Shown in pieces: positions 26,546 through 34,938 of a DNA stretch of 64,000 bases. Position numbers and translations under genes: made by a program. How positions within the stretch are numbered: position 1 is the first letter of the stretch; the number at the start of each line of letters is the position of its first letter. Below the pieces are notes generated by a model. The model was not told the DNA's origin and did not search any database. It was given only the letters and a program-made list of their open reading frames with translations. Source of the DNA: Sphingobacterium gobiense. GTDB taxonomy: Bacteria; Bacteroidota; Bacteroidia; Sphingobacteriales; Sphingobacteriaceae. The stretch lies in the NCBI RefSeq assembly GCF_002980575.1, contig NZ_PVBS01000001.1:186001-250000 (forward strand), given 5' to 3'.

Positions 26546-27100
26546 TTACTCAAATTTTTGTTTTAGTATCTTTTTTGTTTTCCGGACTTTAGCTTCCAAT
26601 TGGCTTCTGAATAATACGTTTGTAACGCCTTTACCTTCTTCGAAGTTTTGAGAAAATTCCGGAAGACTAAAATTCTCCAATACTTCTGCACCATCAAAAG
26701 GTAATCTGTTGACGGCAATTTCCAATACAGATTGTCCGCCTCTTTTTCCGGGAGAGGTGGCCATTAAAAAAGCTGGTTTGCCATTGAAAATTTTTCTATT
26801 TGGTATTCTGGATACCCAGTCTATTATATTTTTATACGCGGCATTATAGTTACCATTGTTCTCTGCAAAAGATATGAGGATAAAGTCTGCTCGATCAATT
26901 TTTTCGGCGAAGGCATAGGCCAACGATGGGATACCGGATGCCTTTTCTCGTTCCTTCGAGAAAAGCACCATGTCAAAATCGTTCAAATCCAGTATTTCTA
27001 TAATGACGTCGGATGCTTTGTAGTATTTGCTAACACTCGTTACCAGTTGCTTGTTAATGGATTGAGCGCTATTGCTTGCGGCGAATGCTAAGATGTTCAT
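26546..27100 (-). CDS. NADPH-dependent FMN reductase family protein
   Basis: A 184-residue flavodoxin-like protein. It starts MNILAFAASNSAQSINKQL, the FMN-phosphate loop (G/A-S-x-S...S.N), and contains DFILISFAENNGNYNAAYKN and the dimer/cofactor region KPAFLMATSPGKRGGQSVLE. The family reduces FMN, quinones or azo dyes with NAD(P)H; the substrate here is unknown. The ATG at 27100 is used; a TTG just before it is less likely. It may form an operon with the small membrane protein downstream. Confidence 0.88.
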   Translation of the reverse strand: MNILAFAASNSAQSINKQLVTSVSKYYKASDVIIEILDLNDFDMVLFSKEREKASGIPSLAYAFAEKIDRADFILISFAENNGNYNAAYKNIIDWVSRIPNRKIFNGKPAFLMATSPGKRGGQSVLEIAVNRLPFDGAEVLENFSLPEFSQNFEEGKGVTNVLFRSQLEAKVRKTKKILKQKFE

Positions 27101-27214
27101 CAATGTAGGGTTGTTTTATGGTATAAATCTAAGGATTATTTTTTTTTGATCCTTGACTCATGCTGATTTCATATAAAAAGTTATGTTTGTAAGTGTAGTT
27201 TTCGAATTAGTTTA

Positions 27215-28291
27215 ATGAAAAAGCAGAAACTGATGACCAATAGAAAGACCTTATTGCTATATATAGCAAGTACAATGATGATGCTCGTATGTGGATCATC
27301 TGTACATATTACTTATGATCAAGACGGTACACGGACGGATAGCCTTCAGTTGGTTATAGATAGCGTGCTTACCGTTTTTAAGAATGACCAACCATTACTT
27401 ACTTATCATTTCAATACCGTCTATCCACCAAAAGGACAGGATAGTAGTTACCGACGCAACGGTTTTATCCATCCGATTTATACCTTAAAAGGACATGGAC
27501 TTACACGGATACAACCGCGGGATCATTACCATCACTATGGCGTTTGGAATTCTTGGACACATACGTTATTTAAAGGCGATACTGTCGATTTTTGGAATCT
27601 TTATAAAAAGTCGGGGACAGTTCGCTTTGTTCGGTTAATACATCACGAAGTCAACGCGCGGGACGCAGCATATACAGTGCTCCATGACCATGTTGTCTTT
27701 AAAGCGGACGGTCGCGAAGAGGTAGCACTTCATGAGTGGCAAACAGTTCAAGTGTGCTTACCGAAGGATCAGGATGATCATTACTGGATTGATATAACTA
27801 TTAAAATGCGTTGTGCTACCTCCAAACCACTACGGCTTCTTACTTACCGATATGGTGGTCTAGGATGGCGGGCATTGGCATCCTGGAACGCTGATAACAG
27901 TAGCGTACTGACTTCCGAAGGTAGAACGCGGGAAGAAACGGATGGTAGTAGAGCGCGTTGGTGTATGGTGCAGGGAGAGTTCTCACCAAATGGATATGGT
28001 GGTATGGCGATATTATCTCATCCTCGGAATTTTAATCACCCTGAACCCCTACGTATCTGGGATGGCCGGGCCAATGGCGGAAAAGAAAACGTATTCATCA
28101 ATTTTTCTCCAACAAAAGATCGGGATTGGCTCTTAGAACCTGACCATACTTACACGCTTATGTATAGATTGGTGGTTTTTGACGGCCAACGGGTCGCAGC
28201 AGATATCGAAAATGAATGGCGATATTTTGCAAATGAAAAGTGCCATAAAAAAGCACTCAACTTTCCGTTGAGTGCTGGCGCTATGAATTGA
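27215..28291 (+). CDS. DUF6807 family protein (often mislabelled PmoA)
   Basis: A 358-residue protein with a hydrophobic N-terminus (LLLYIASTMMMLVCGSS; signal or lipoprotein-like) and a beta-rich domain. The family signature RDHYHHYGVWNSWTHTLF (near residue 103) is followed by DFWNL and HEWQTVQV, and later IWDGRANGGKENVFINFSP. These match the Bacteroidota/Planctomycetes family now called DUF6807, which databases sometimes label methane oxygenase PmoA without evidence. Function is unknown; relatives often accompany carbohydrate genes. The last 15 codons overlap the terminator of convergent glnN. Confidence 0.8.
   Translation: MKKQKLMTNRKTLLLYIASTMMMLVCGSSVHITYDQDGTRTDSLQLVIDSVLTVFKNDQPLLTYHFNTVYPPKGQDSSYRRNGFIHPIYTLKGHGLTRIQPRDHYHHYGVWNSWTHTLFKGDTVDFWNLYKKSGTVRFVRLIHHEVNARDAAYTVLHDHVVFKADGREEVALHEWQTVQVCLPKDQDDHYWIDITIKMRCATSKPLRLLTYRYGGLGWRALASWNADNSSVLTSEGRTREETDGSRARWCMVQGEFSPNGYGGMAILSHPRNFNHPEPLRIWDGRANGGKENVFINFSPTKDRDWLLEPDHTYTLMYRLVVFDGQRVAADIENEWRYFANEKCHKKALNFPLSAGAMN
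28252..28276 (-). terminator. glnN terminator lying inside the neighbouring coding sequence
   Basis: AGCACTCAAC (28252-28261) pairs perfectly with GTTGAGTGCT (28267-28276). On the minus strand the stem is followed by TTTTTT, so it ends the glnN transcript. It is also codons of the DUF6807 C-terminus. Confidence 0.8.
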
Positions 28292-28311
28292 AGGTTAGTA
28301 GCGTTGTCCTC

Positions 28312-30501
28312 TTATCGTAAGAATAATAACTCTCTTAATTTTGGAAGAGGCCATTTGTTGTCGTCGATAATTTTTTCCAATTTGTTCACATGATAACGAA
28401 TCTCGTCAAAATAAGGTTTGACGACTTCGTCATAAGCAATTGAGCGTTCACGGAGGTCTTCGATGTTGTTCGCCTGTTTACGTGATTGACGCATTTCTTC
28501 CGCTTTTTCCAAAATCAGATTGGTGTGTTTGGAGATACGCTCTATTAAATTAATCTGAGAGCTATAAGCTTCATTTGCTAAACCTAAATCTTTCAAACCT
28601 TTGACATTCTCGATAAGCTGATTTTGATAAATGAAACATACCGGTGCGATTTGGCTGGTTACTACTTCGCCAATTACACGAGCTTCGATTTGAAGTTTCT
28701 TAAAGAAGTTTTCCAACAAAATCTCGTGACGTGCTTCTGATTCGCGCTTGGTGTATATGCCTAATTTTTCAAACAAGGCAAGGTTTTCCTCTTTAATATA
28801 TACGTCTAATGCCTTAGGTGTTGATTTAATGTTAGAAAGCCCACGAGCCTCTGCTTCAACAGCCCATTCATCACTGTATCCATTGCCTTCAAAACGGATC
28901 GCTTTCGATTCTTTGATGTACTTGCGGATAACGTTAAGCAAGGCGAGGTCTTTTTTCGTACCTTTTTTGATTTGTTTGTCGACCTCTGTTTTAAACTCAA
29001 TAAGTTGGTTGGCAACGATAGCATTGAGTACAATCATTGGTAACGCGGAGTTTGCGGACGATCCAACAGCACGGAATTCAAATTTATTTCCGGTAAAGGC
29101 AAAAGGTGAAGTACGGTTACGGTCGGTATTGTCTAACTGCAAATCTGGAATTTTAGGAATTCCATGCCACAAACTAGCATCGTTTTTCACTTTTTTCGCT
29201 ACACGGGCAGATTCTACTTCTTCTAGAATTTCATCCAATTGAGAGCCTAAGAAAATAGAGATGATTGCCGGAGGTGCTTCATTTGCCCCTAGACGGTGAT
29301 CATTACTATGGCTGGCGATAGACGCACGAAGTAAATCAGCATGTTCATATACGGCTTTAATCGTATTTACGAAAAAGGTTAGGAACATTAGATTGTTTTT
29401 TGGAGTCTTACCCGGTGAAAGAAGATTGACACCTGTATTGGTAATTAATGACCAGTTGTTGTGTTTTCCTGACCCGTTAATTCCGCTAAATGGTTTTTCG
29501 TGTAATAATACTTTAAAGTGATGGCGAACAGCCACCTGCTCCATTAAATTCATCAACAATTGATTGTGGTCAATTGCTAAGTTGATTTCTTCATACATCG
29601 GTGCACATTCGAATTGAGAAGGAGCGACTTCGTTATGTCGAGTTTTCAATGGAATACCCAGCTTCAAGGCTTCATTTTCTAAATCTACCATATAAGCTAA
29701 AACACGCTCTGGAATAGCACCAAAGTAATGGTCTTCCAATTGTTGTCCTTTTGCGGACATATGACCAAAAAGGGTACGGCCAGTAAATTGAAGATCTGGG
29801 CGCGCATGAAATAACGAAAGATCGACTAGAAAATATTCTTGTTCGATACCAAGGGAAGCATTAACTTTCGTTACGGACCTGTCAAAATATTGAACTACGT
29901 CAGTCGCGGCTTTATCGATTGATTCTATTGCTTTTAATAATGGTGCTTTGTAATCCAGAGATTCACCTGTGTAAGAAACAAATACTGTGGGAATACATAG
30001 TGTTTTGCCTGCTGCAGTTTCGAAGATAAAAGCTGGAGAAGAGGGATCCCATGCCGTATAACCGCGGGCCTCAAATGTATTGCGAATACCGCCGCTAGGA
30101 AAGGAAGAAGCATCTGGCTCTTGTTGTACCAACGAATCGCCTGAAAACTTCTCAATAGCATTTCCGTTTTCATCGGGTTCGAAGAAAGCATCATGTTTTT
30201 CTGCAGTACTGCCGGTTAAAGGTTGAAACCAGTGGGTGTAATGTGAAGCCTCATTACTGATAGCCCATGTTTTCATTGCTTGTGCAATCTGGTCCGCGAG
30301 TTCTCGCGATATCTTTGTGCCTGCGTCAATAATTTGATTAAGTTCTTTGTATGTGCTTTTGGAAAGATAATCTTTCATCTTCGCAATAGTAAATACATTC
30401 TTTCCGTAGATACTAGTTGCCTTTAGCGATTCTACTTTTTCCATATCTTCTACCGGACGAGATATGGCTAACTCTGTTGCTTTAAATCTAGGGCTTGACA
30501 T
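28312..30501 (-). CDS. glnN: Glutamine synthetase type III
   Basis: A 729-residue GSIII-type enzyme, much longer than GSI, typical for Bacteroidota. It makes glutamine from glutamate, ammonia and ATP. Markers: N-terminal YGKNVFTIAKMKDYLSKSTY, the GSIII region EASHYTHWFQPLTGSTAEKH, IEQEYFLVDLSLFHARPDLQ, the catalytic KPFSGINGSGKHNNWSL, and FAFTGNKFEFRAVGSSANSA. No glnK, amt or ntr genes are adjacent. The upstream 170 bases are very AT-rich; a near-consensus -7 box (TACTTTTA, minus strand, about 30545-30552) is the best promoter candidate. Confidence 0.97.
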   Translation of the reverse strand: MSSPRFKATELAISRPVEDMEKVESLKATSIYGKNVFTIAKMKDYLSKSTYKELNQIIDAGTKISRELADQIAQAMKTWAISNEASHYTHWFQPLTGSTAEKHDAFFEPDENGNAIEKFSGDSLVQQEPDASSFPSGGIRNTFEARGYTAWDPSSPAFIFETAAGKTLCIPTVFVSYTGESLDYKAPLLKAIESIDKAATDVVQYFDRSVTKVNASLGIEQEYFLVDLSLFHARPDLQFTGRTLFGHMSAKGQQLEDHYFGAIPERVLAYMVDLENEALKLGIPLKTRHNEVAPSQFECAPMYEEINLAIDHNQLLMNLMEQVAVRHHFKVLLHEKPFSGINGSGKHNNWSLITNTGVNLLSPGKTPKNNLMFLTFFVNTIKAVYEHADLLRASIASHSNDHRLGANEAPPAIISIFLGSQLDEILEEVESARVAKKVKNDASLWHGIPKIPDLQLDNTDRNRTSPFAFTGNKFEFRAVGSSANSALPMIVLNAIVANQLIEFKTEVDKQIKKGTKKDLALLNVIRKYIKESKAIRFEGNGYSDEWAVEAEARGLSNIKSTPKALDVYIKEENLALFEKLGIYTKRESEARHEILLENFFKKLQIEARVIGEVVTSQIAPVCFIYQNQLIENVKGLKDLGLANEAYSSQINLIERISKHTNLILEKAEEMRQSRKQANNIEDLRERSIAYDEVVKPYFDEIRYHVNKLEKIIDDNKWPLPKLRELLFLR

Positions 30502-30671
30502 TTTTTATGATATTTTTTATAGTTTCGGTTGTTTTTTCGTTGTAAAAGTACATTTATTTTAGGAAATACAATAAAAAAATGAATAAAAATAGCATGTTTT
30601 GTTTGTTTTTTTTGTTGGCAATAACAAAAGCATGCATTTTTTTTGATAAGTCACATCTTTGTTTTTGTTTT

Positions 30672-33410
30672 TTATTCAAAACCCCAGTTAATTCCCTTTT
30701 CTTTCGCAGGGACACCGCGTTCCAGCCATTCTGGAGCTGGCTTGCCTTTTAGAAAGTGGTCAAAGAATTGTGCTTGCCGAATCTGTATGTCTTTTCGGTT
30801 TTGTCTTTTCATCAGGTTATGCTCGTCTCCGTTATAGTTTAATAACCAAACGGGTTTCTGTAAACGCCGTAGCGCTGTGAACATCTCGATGCCCTGGTAC
30901 CAGGGCACTGCACCATCGTTATCATTGTGCATAATAGCGACAGGTGTTGTTACACGATCCAAAAAGAAGAGCGGTGAATTTTCGATATAGCGTTCACGGT
31001 CTTCCCATAGCGTTTTTCCGATACGTGATTGTGTTTGTTCGTACTGGAATTGTCTGGACATGCCACTATGCCAACGGATACCGCCATAAGCAGATGTCAT
31101 ATTGACGACGGGTGCACCGCTCCATGCCGCGGCATACATATTCGTCCGTGTAATCAAATGCGCTACCTGGTAGCCACCCCAGCTTTGTCCTTGAATAGCC
31201 ATTTTGGTAGAGTCGACCCAAGAATTCTGGGTCAAATAACGCATGCCGGAATTTACATATTCCTCTGCGGATTTTCCTGGATATCCGATTTCATAACGTA
31301 TATCCGGTGCAAATACCAAATATTCGTTACTTACATAATAAGGTATATTCAATCGGGAGGGGGTGGGGGCTGGTGCTTGGTAACTATATAGCCCGTTGCT
31401 TAACTTTTCATAGAAATATGCAATAATGGGGTATTTTTTGTTCGGGTCAAAGTTCTCGGGTTTATATAAAATACCCTCAGCAGCGAAACCAGAAGGTGTC
31501 GTCCATTGTACGCGTTCTGCTGTTCCCCAATTATAGGCTACTTGTTGAGGATTGATATCGGTAAGACGAGATTCGTTTTTAAATCGTTTGCTTACATATA
31601 GATCTGGTGAATACACGTAATTCTCTTTGGTATAGATGATTGTTTCGCCACCCGATGCACGTTTAAAGTTCCGAAATGTATATCCATCAGAAAAAATTTC
31701 ATCTGGTTTTCTGCTTTTGGAAGTGTTCACAGTATACACACCGTTATATTTGGTCTTTTCGTTAAATCCCGTGATAAAAATGTTCTGTCTGTTGGGAATA
31801 AGCGTTGTTTTGTATCGTGGATCGTCGTTTTGGTTTAAATCAATGTAGCGGAAGATGGTTTGCGTTGCACGTCCTTCACCGTTGGTAAGCAGTTCTTTTC
31901 TTTTTCCAGCCAAGTCAAATTTCCAGATGTCATATCGGTCATAAATATAAACAACTTTGCCGTCTGCGGACCAACCGGCTATTCCATAAGGACTTGGCAA
32001 CGACGGGGAGTCGTTTTCCTCATCTACGAAATTCACGGGCAAACCATCGTTTAGCACGACTGTTCTTCCCGAAGAAATCTGGTAGCTATACCAATTGCCG
32101 GTTTCACGATCAAAATAAAGGACAAAATCCCCTTTTGGGGATATCGATGCATAGCCATTTAGGTTTTCTTTAACGATCTTTTTTTTGCCAGATATAGTGG
32201 ATATGGCGTAAATATCCGATAAGGCGAAACCTTGCCATTGTGCAGCGATGCGCTTGCCAAAATCGGACGTGGCCAATATCCATTCGTTATCTGCCTCGTC
32301 CGTGATATTGGTCCGATTAAATGTGCCATCTGCGAGTTGCACCAATCGATTAGCACTTGGATATATTACAGCAAGGAAATTTTGGCTTTTATCCCGTTTT
32401 AAATTGGCGAGCTGTTGCGGTTGTATATAATCATCTTTCCAATGCCAGATATCTACCTGCGCGTGTTCAAAATCGACTAATGTGGTGTCTTTTACTTTCG
32501 GAATCGGAGCTGTCCCAAAAAATAACTTTTGGCCATTCGCACTGAATTTCAGTTTTCCATCGCCACTTACCCGCCATTGAGACGGCATTCCCATACTTTG
32601 TTGGCTAACAAGTACACGAGCGGTATCGAATTGAGCTGTATAGTAGTAAAGCTTGAAATCTTTAAGAATTGATTTTTCCGGTGTTTTATCCGCGAGAAAG
32701 GCCAGTTGTGTACCAGCATCATCAAAAAGTAATTCTTTATAATCACCCCGTCCATTGCTGATCTTTTTTAATTTCTTGCTGGTTATATCGAAAATATACA
32801 GACCGGCATCAGCGGACAAGGAATCTTTCTCGTAGTTTTTCTTGGAAAATAGGAGAAAATTTTCGTTCGGGCTCCATGCATATTGGTCTACGTTGCAGAA
32901 ATTCAATGTATCGCCGGTGACCAGATTTCTAACATGAAGGATAGCGGTGGAATCGGATCCCAGAAACGCGACATATTCATTTTTGTTTTGTGCAAGTTTG
33001 TACGTACTTACTGTTGGAAATTTCCATTGATCTTTATTTTGGATGCCTATGATAATCAGGGAATCCTTCGGCATATCTGCACTTTTTTTCTTTTTGATTT
33101 TCGCTTGCCTTGTTTCTTCGAAAGTAGGCTTTATTTTAGCGATGAGGAAAGACTCATCTCGCGTAAGCTTTGCGTCCGCAACGCGAGGTAAGGAAAAAAG
33201 GAGTTCATTATCCTTAGTTTTGACCTCGAATATCGCATCGCCCTCTTGCGGTATAATCTGATATTGGATGAGTTGTCCCGTTTTGCTAACTTCAGGATTG
33301 CTAATGCTTTTCCAATTATCATAAACGCTATGATCTAGTGGAAGTTTCTGCGCAAATAGTCCGGTAGATAAGACTAAAATGCTTAATGTAAAGGTTATAC
33401 GAATTTTCAT
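30672..33410 (-). CDS. Secreted S9-family prolyl-oligopeptidase-like peptidase
   Basis: A 912-residue peptidase with a signal peptide (ITFTLSILVLSTGLFAQ), a large beta-propeller region (residues ~40-620, with repeats such as SPNENFLLFSKKNY and SPKGDFVLYFDRETGNWY) and a C-terminal alpha/beta-hydrolase. The triad is visible: Ser in GQSWGGYQVAHL, Asp in MHNDNDGAVPWYQG, His in NGDEHNLMKR. It cleaves peptides from the N-terminal side in the periplasm (DPP4/acylaminoacyl-peptidase-like); exact specificity is unknown. It could complement the DPP11-like enzyme in peptide use. Confidence 0.92.
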   Translation of the reverse strand: MKIRITFTLSILVLSTGLFAQKLPLDHSVYDNWKSISNPEVSKTGQLIQYQIIPQEGDAIFEVKTKDNELLFSLPRVADAKLTRDESFLIAKIKPTFEETRQAKIKKKKSADMPKDSLIIIGIQNKDQWKFPTVSTYKLAQNKNEYVAFLGSDSTAILHVRNLVTGDTLNFCNVDQYAWSPNENFLLFSKKNYEKDSLSADAGLYIFDITSKKLKKISNGRGDYKELLFDDAGTQLAFLADKTPEKSILKDFKLYYYTAQFDTARVLVSQQSMGMPSQWRVSGDGKLKFSANGQKLFFGTAPIPKVKDTTLVDFEHAQVDIWHWKDDYIQPQQLANLKRDKSQNFLAVIYPSANRLVQLADGTFNRTNITDEADNEWILATSDFGKRIAAQWQGFALSDIYAISTISGKKKIVKENLNGYASISPKGDFVLYFDRETGNWYSYQISSGRTVVLNDGLPVNFVDEENDSPSLPSPYGIAGWSADGKVVYIYDRYDIWKFDLAGKRKELLTNGEGRATQTIFRYIDLNQNDDPRYKTTLIPNRQNIFITGFNEKTKYNGVYTVNTSKSRKPDEIFSDGYTFRNFKRASGGETIIYTKENYVYSPDLYVSKRFKNESRLTDINPQQVAYNWGTAERVQWTTPSGFAAEGILYKPENFDPNKKYPIIAYFYEKLSNGLYSYQAPAPTPSRLNIPYYVSNEYLVFAPDIRYEIGYPGKSAEEYVNSGMRYLTQNSWVDSTKMAIQGQSWGGYQVAHLITRTNMYAAAWSGAPVVNMTSAYGGIRWHSGMSRQFQYEQTQSRIGKTLWEDRERYIENSPLFFLDRVTTPVAIMHNDNDGAVPWYQGIEMFTALRRLQKPVWLLNYNGDEHNLMKRQNRKDIQIRQAQFFDHFLKGKPAPEWLERGVPAKEKGINWGFE

Positions 33411-33616
33411 TATAAACAGATTGTTTCTTTAAGACGATGAAGCTTACTTGAGCGAGATTTCTTATTAATATCCTTTCTGAGGTAATGACGCTGAAGCTTT
33501 CACCAGGGTAAACTAACTAATTCGCGCTGAAAGTAAGGATTAAAAAGTAAAAAGCCAATAACATTAGGCACGGAAATTGGTGAATAACACGCGTATCATT
33601 TATTAAAGAGATAGAT

Positions 33617-34351
33617 ATGAAATCAAATAGTATATTGGCGGCTGTGATCGGTGCCCTAGCTATCGTAATTTTTGCTGTGATATTGGCAAATGCGTATAAA
33701 TATAAATATAGAATCAATAATACAATAAACGTTACGGGAAATGCAAAAAAGGATTTTGAATCGGATATCGTAAAATGGTCGGCATCCTTCAATCGTAAAT
33801 CCATGGATTTGAGTGCCGCTTCAGAACAGTTAAAACAAGACAGGGATTTGGTACGTCAATTTTTGGAGCAACAGGGTGTCAAACCAAAAGAAATTATATT
33901 TAATGCGGTCAACATTAACCGGGAATTTTCCTATCATTCAGACGGCCAAGGAAATAGTTATAATACATTCACGGGTTATAATTTGTCACAGAATGTAAGT
34001 GTCGAATCAACAGATTTAGATAAAGTAGATAATGCTTCGCGAGAAATCTCTACGTTGATTTCACAGGGTATTGAGCTCAGCTCAAATTCGCCAAACTATT
34101 ATTATTCTAAGTTAGAAGATCTCAAATTAGAATTGATCTCCCAAGCCTCTGAGAACGCGAAACAACGAGCTTCGAACATTGCTACCGAGGCAGGTTCCTC
34201 GTTGGGGGATTTGATCAAAGCAGATTTAGGAATTTTCCAGATAACGGGGCAGAACGACAATGAAGAATATTCTTATGGAGGAGCGTTTAATACAACCGCT
34301 CGAAATAAGACAGCCAATATTACCGTAAAGACGAGTTACACAGCCAAATGA
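33617..34351 (+). CDS. SIMPL (DUF541) domain protein
   Basis: A 244-residue protein with one N-terminal membrane anchor (ILAAVIGALAIVIFAVILAN) and the SIMPL/DUF541 fold: NVTGNAKKDFESDIVKWSAS at the start, NSPNYYYSKLEDLKLELISQ in the middle and AKQRASNIATEAGSSLGDL near the end. Characterised relatives (BP26/OMP28, SIMPL) form rings in the envelope; the role in Bacteroidota is unknown. It is divergent from the S9 peptidase and convergent with rnhA. Confidence 0.88.
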   Translation: MKSNSILAAVIGALAIVIFAVILANAYKYKYRINNTINVTGNAKKDFESDIVKWSASFNRKSMDLSAASEQLKQDRDLVRQFLEQQGVKPKEIIFNAVNINREFSYHSDGQGNSYNTFTGYNLSQNVSVESTDLDKVDNASREISTLISQGIELSSNSPNYYYSKLEDLKLELISQASENAKQRASNIATEAGSSLGDLIKADLGIFQITGQNDNEEYSYGGAFNTTARNKTANITVKTSYTAK

Positions 34352-34371
34352 CTTGGATTGTAGAGCTTTCT

Positions 34372-34872
34372 TCAAAGAACGTCTCTACATGTTGCTTCGA
34401 ATACTGCATCGATTTGCCAATTAGCCTTGTCTTTTGAGGCTTTTACTGCTAATTGATCACAGCGTTCATTCAGTGGATGTCCGGCGTGACCTTTTACCCA
34501 AACTAATTTTATATGATGTTGTTTGTATAAATTCATCAGTCTCAACCAAAGATCCTTATTTTTTTTTCCTTGAAATCCTTTTTGCATCCAACCATACACC
34601 CACTTTTTATCGATAGCATCGATAACGTATTTGGAATCGGAATATACTGTAACTTTTTGATTGGTGTTTTTGAGAGCCTCTAAGCCTACTATCACCGCTA
34701 AAAGCTCCATACGATTATTAGTCGTTTTCCGAAAACCACCCGAAAATTCCTTTTCGATAAGTTTGCCTTGAAATACAGGGTTACTACCTTGATAAACTGT
34801 TCTTAAAATAGTTCCGTAACCACCAGGACCTGGATTGCCGCTTGATGCGCCATCTGTATAAAGTTCAATCAT
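34372..34872 (-). CDS. rnhA: Ribonuclease HI
   Basis: About 166 residues. Catalytic acids of RNase HI are all present: Asp in ELYTDGASSGNPGPGG, Glu in NNRMELLAV, Asp in VYSDSKYVIDAI and Asp in NERCDQLA. It removes RNA from RNA/DNA hybrids. The ATG at 34872 (MIELYTDG) is chosen over a TTG three codons upstream. It lies downstream of lon but is separated from it by a terminator. Confidence 0.95.
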   Translation of the reverse strand: MIELYTDGASSGNPGPGGYGTILRTVYQGSNPVFQGKLIEKEFSGGFRKTTNNRMELLAVIVGLEALKNTNQKVTVYSDSKYVIDAIDKKWVYGWMQKGFQGKKNKDLWLRLMNLYKQHHIKLVWVKGHAGHPLNERCDQLAVKASKDKANWQIDAVFEATCRDVL

Positions 34873-34908
34873 GAAATCCAAAAGTAAACAATATCTTCTT
34901 ATCTAAAA

Positions 34909-34931
34909 AGCCCGCATACGATTAGCGGGCT
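34909..34931 (-). terminator. Terminator after lon
   Basis: AGCCCGC (34909-34915) pairs with GCGGGCT (34925-34931). The minus-strand transcript ends in TTTTT, so this stops lon before rnhA. Confidence 0.8.
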
Positions 34932-34938
34932 TATAGGA

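Noticed and set aside
27215..28291. Calling the DUF6807 protein a methane monooxygenase subunit (PmoA)
   Set aside because: True PmoA is an integral membrane protein; this one is an exported soluble beta-rich protein. The database label is a known misnomer.
28748..29242. 164-codon frame antisense to glnN
   Set aside because: A shadow of a well-supported gene; serine/leucine-rich translation typical of antisense frames.
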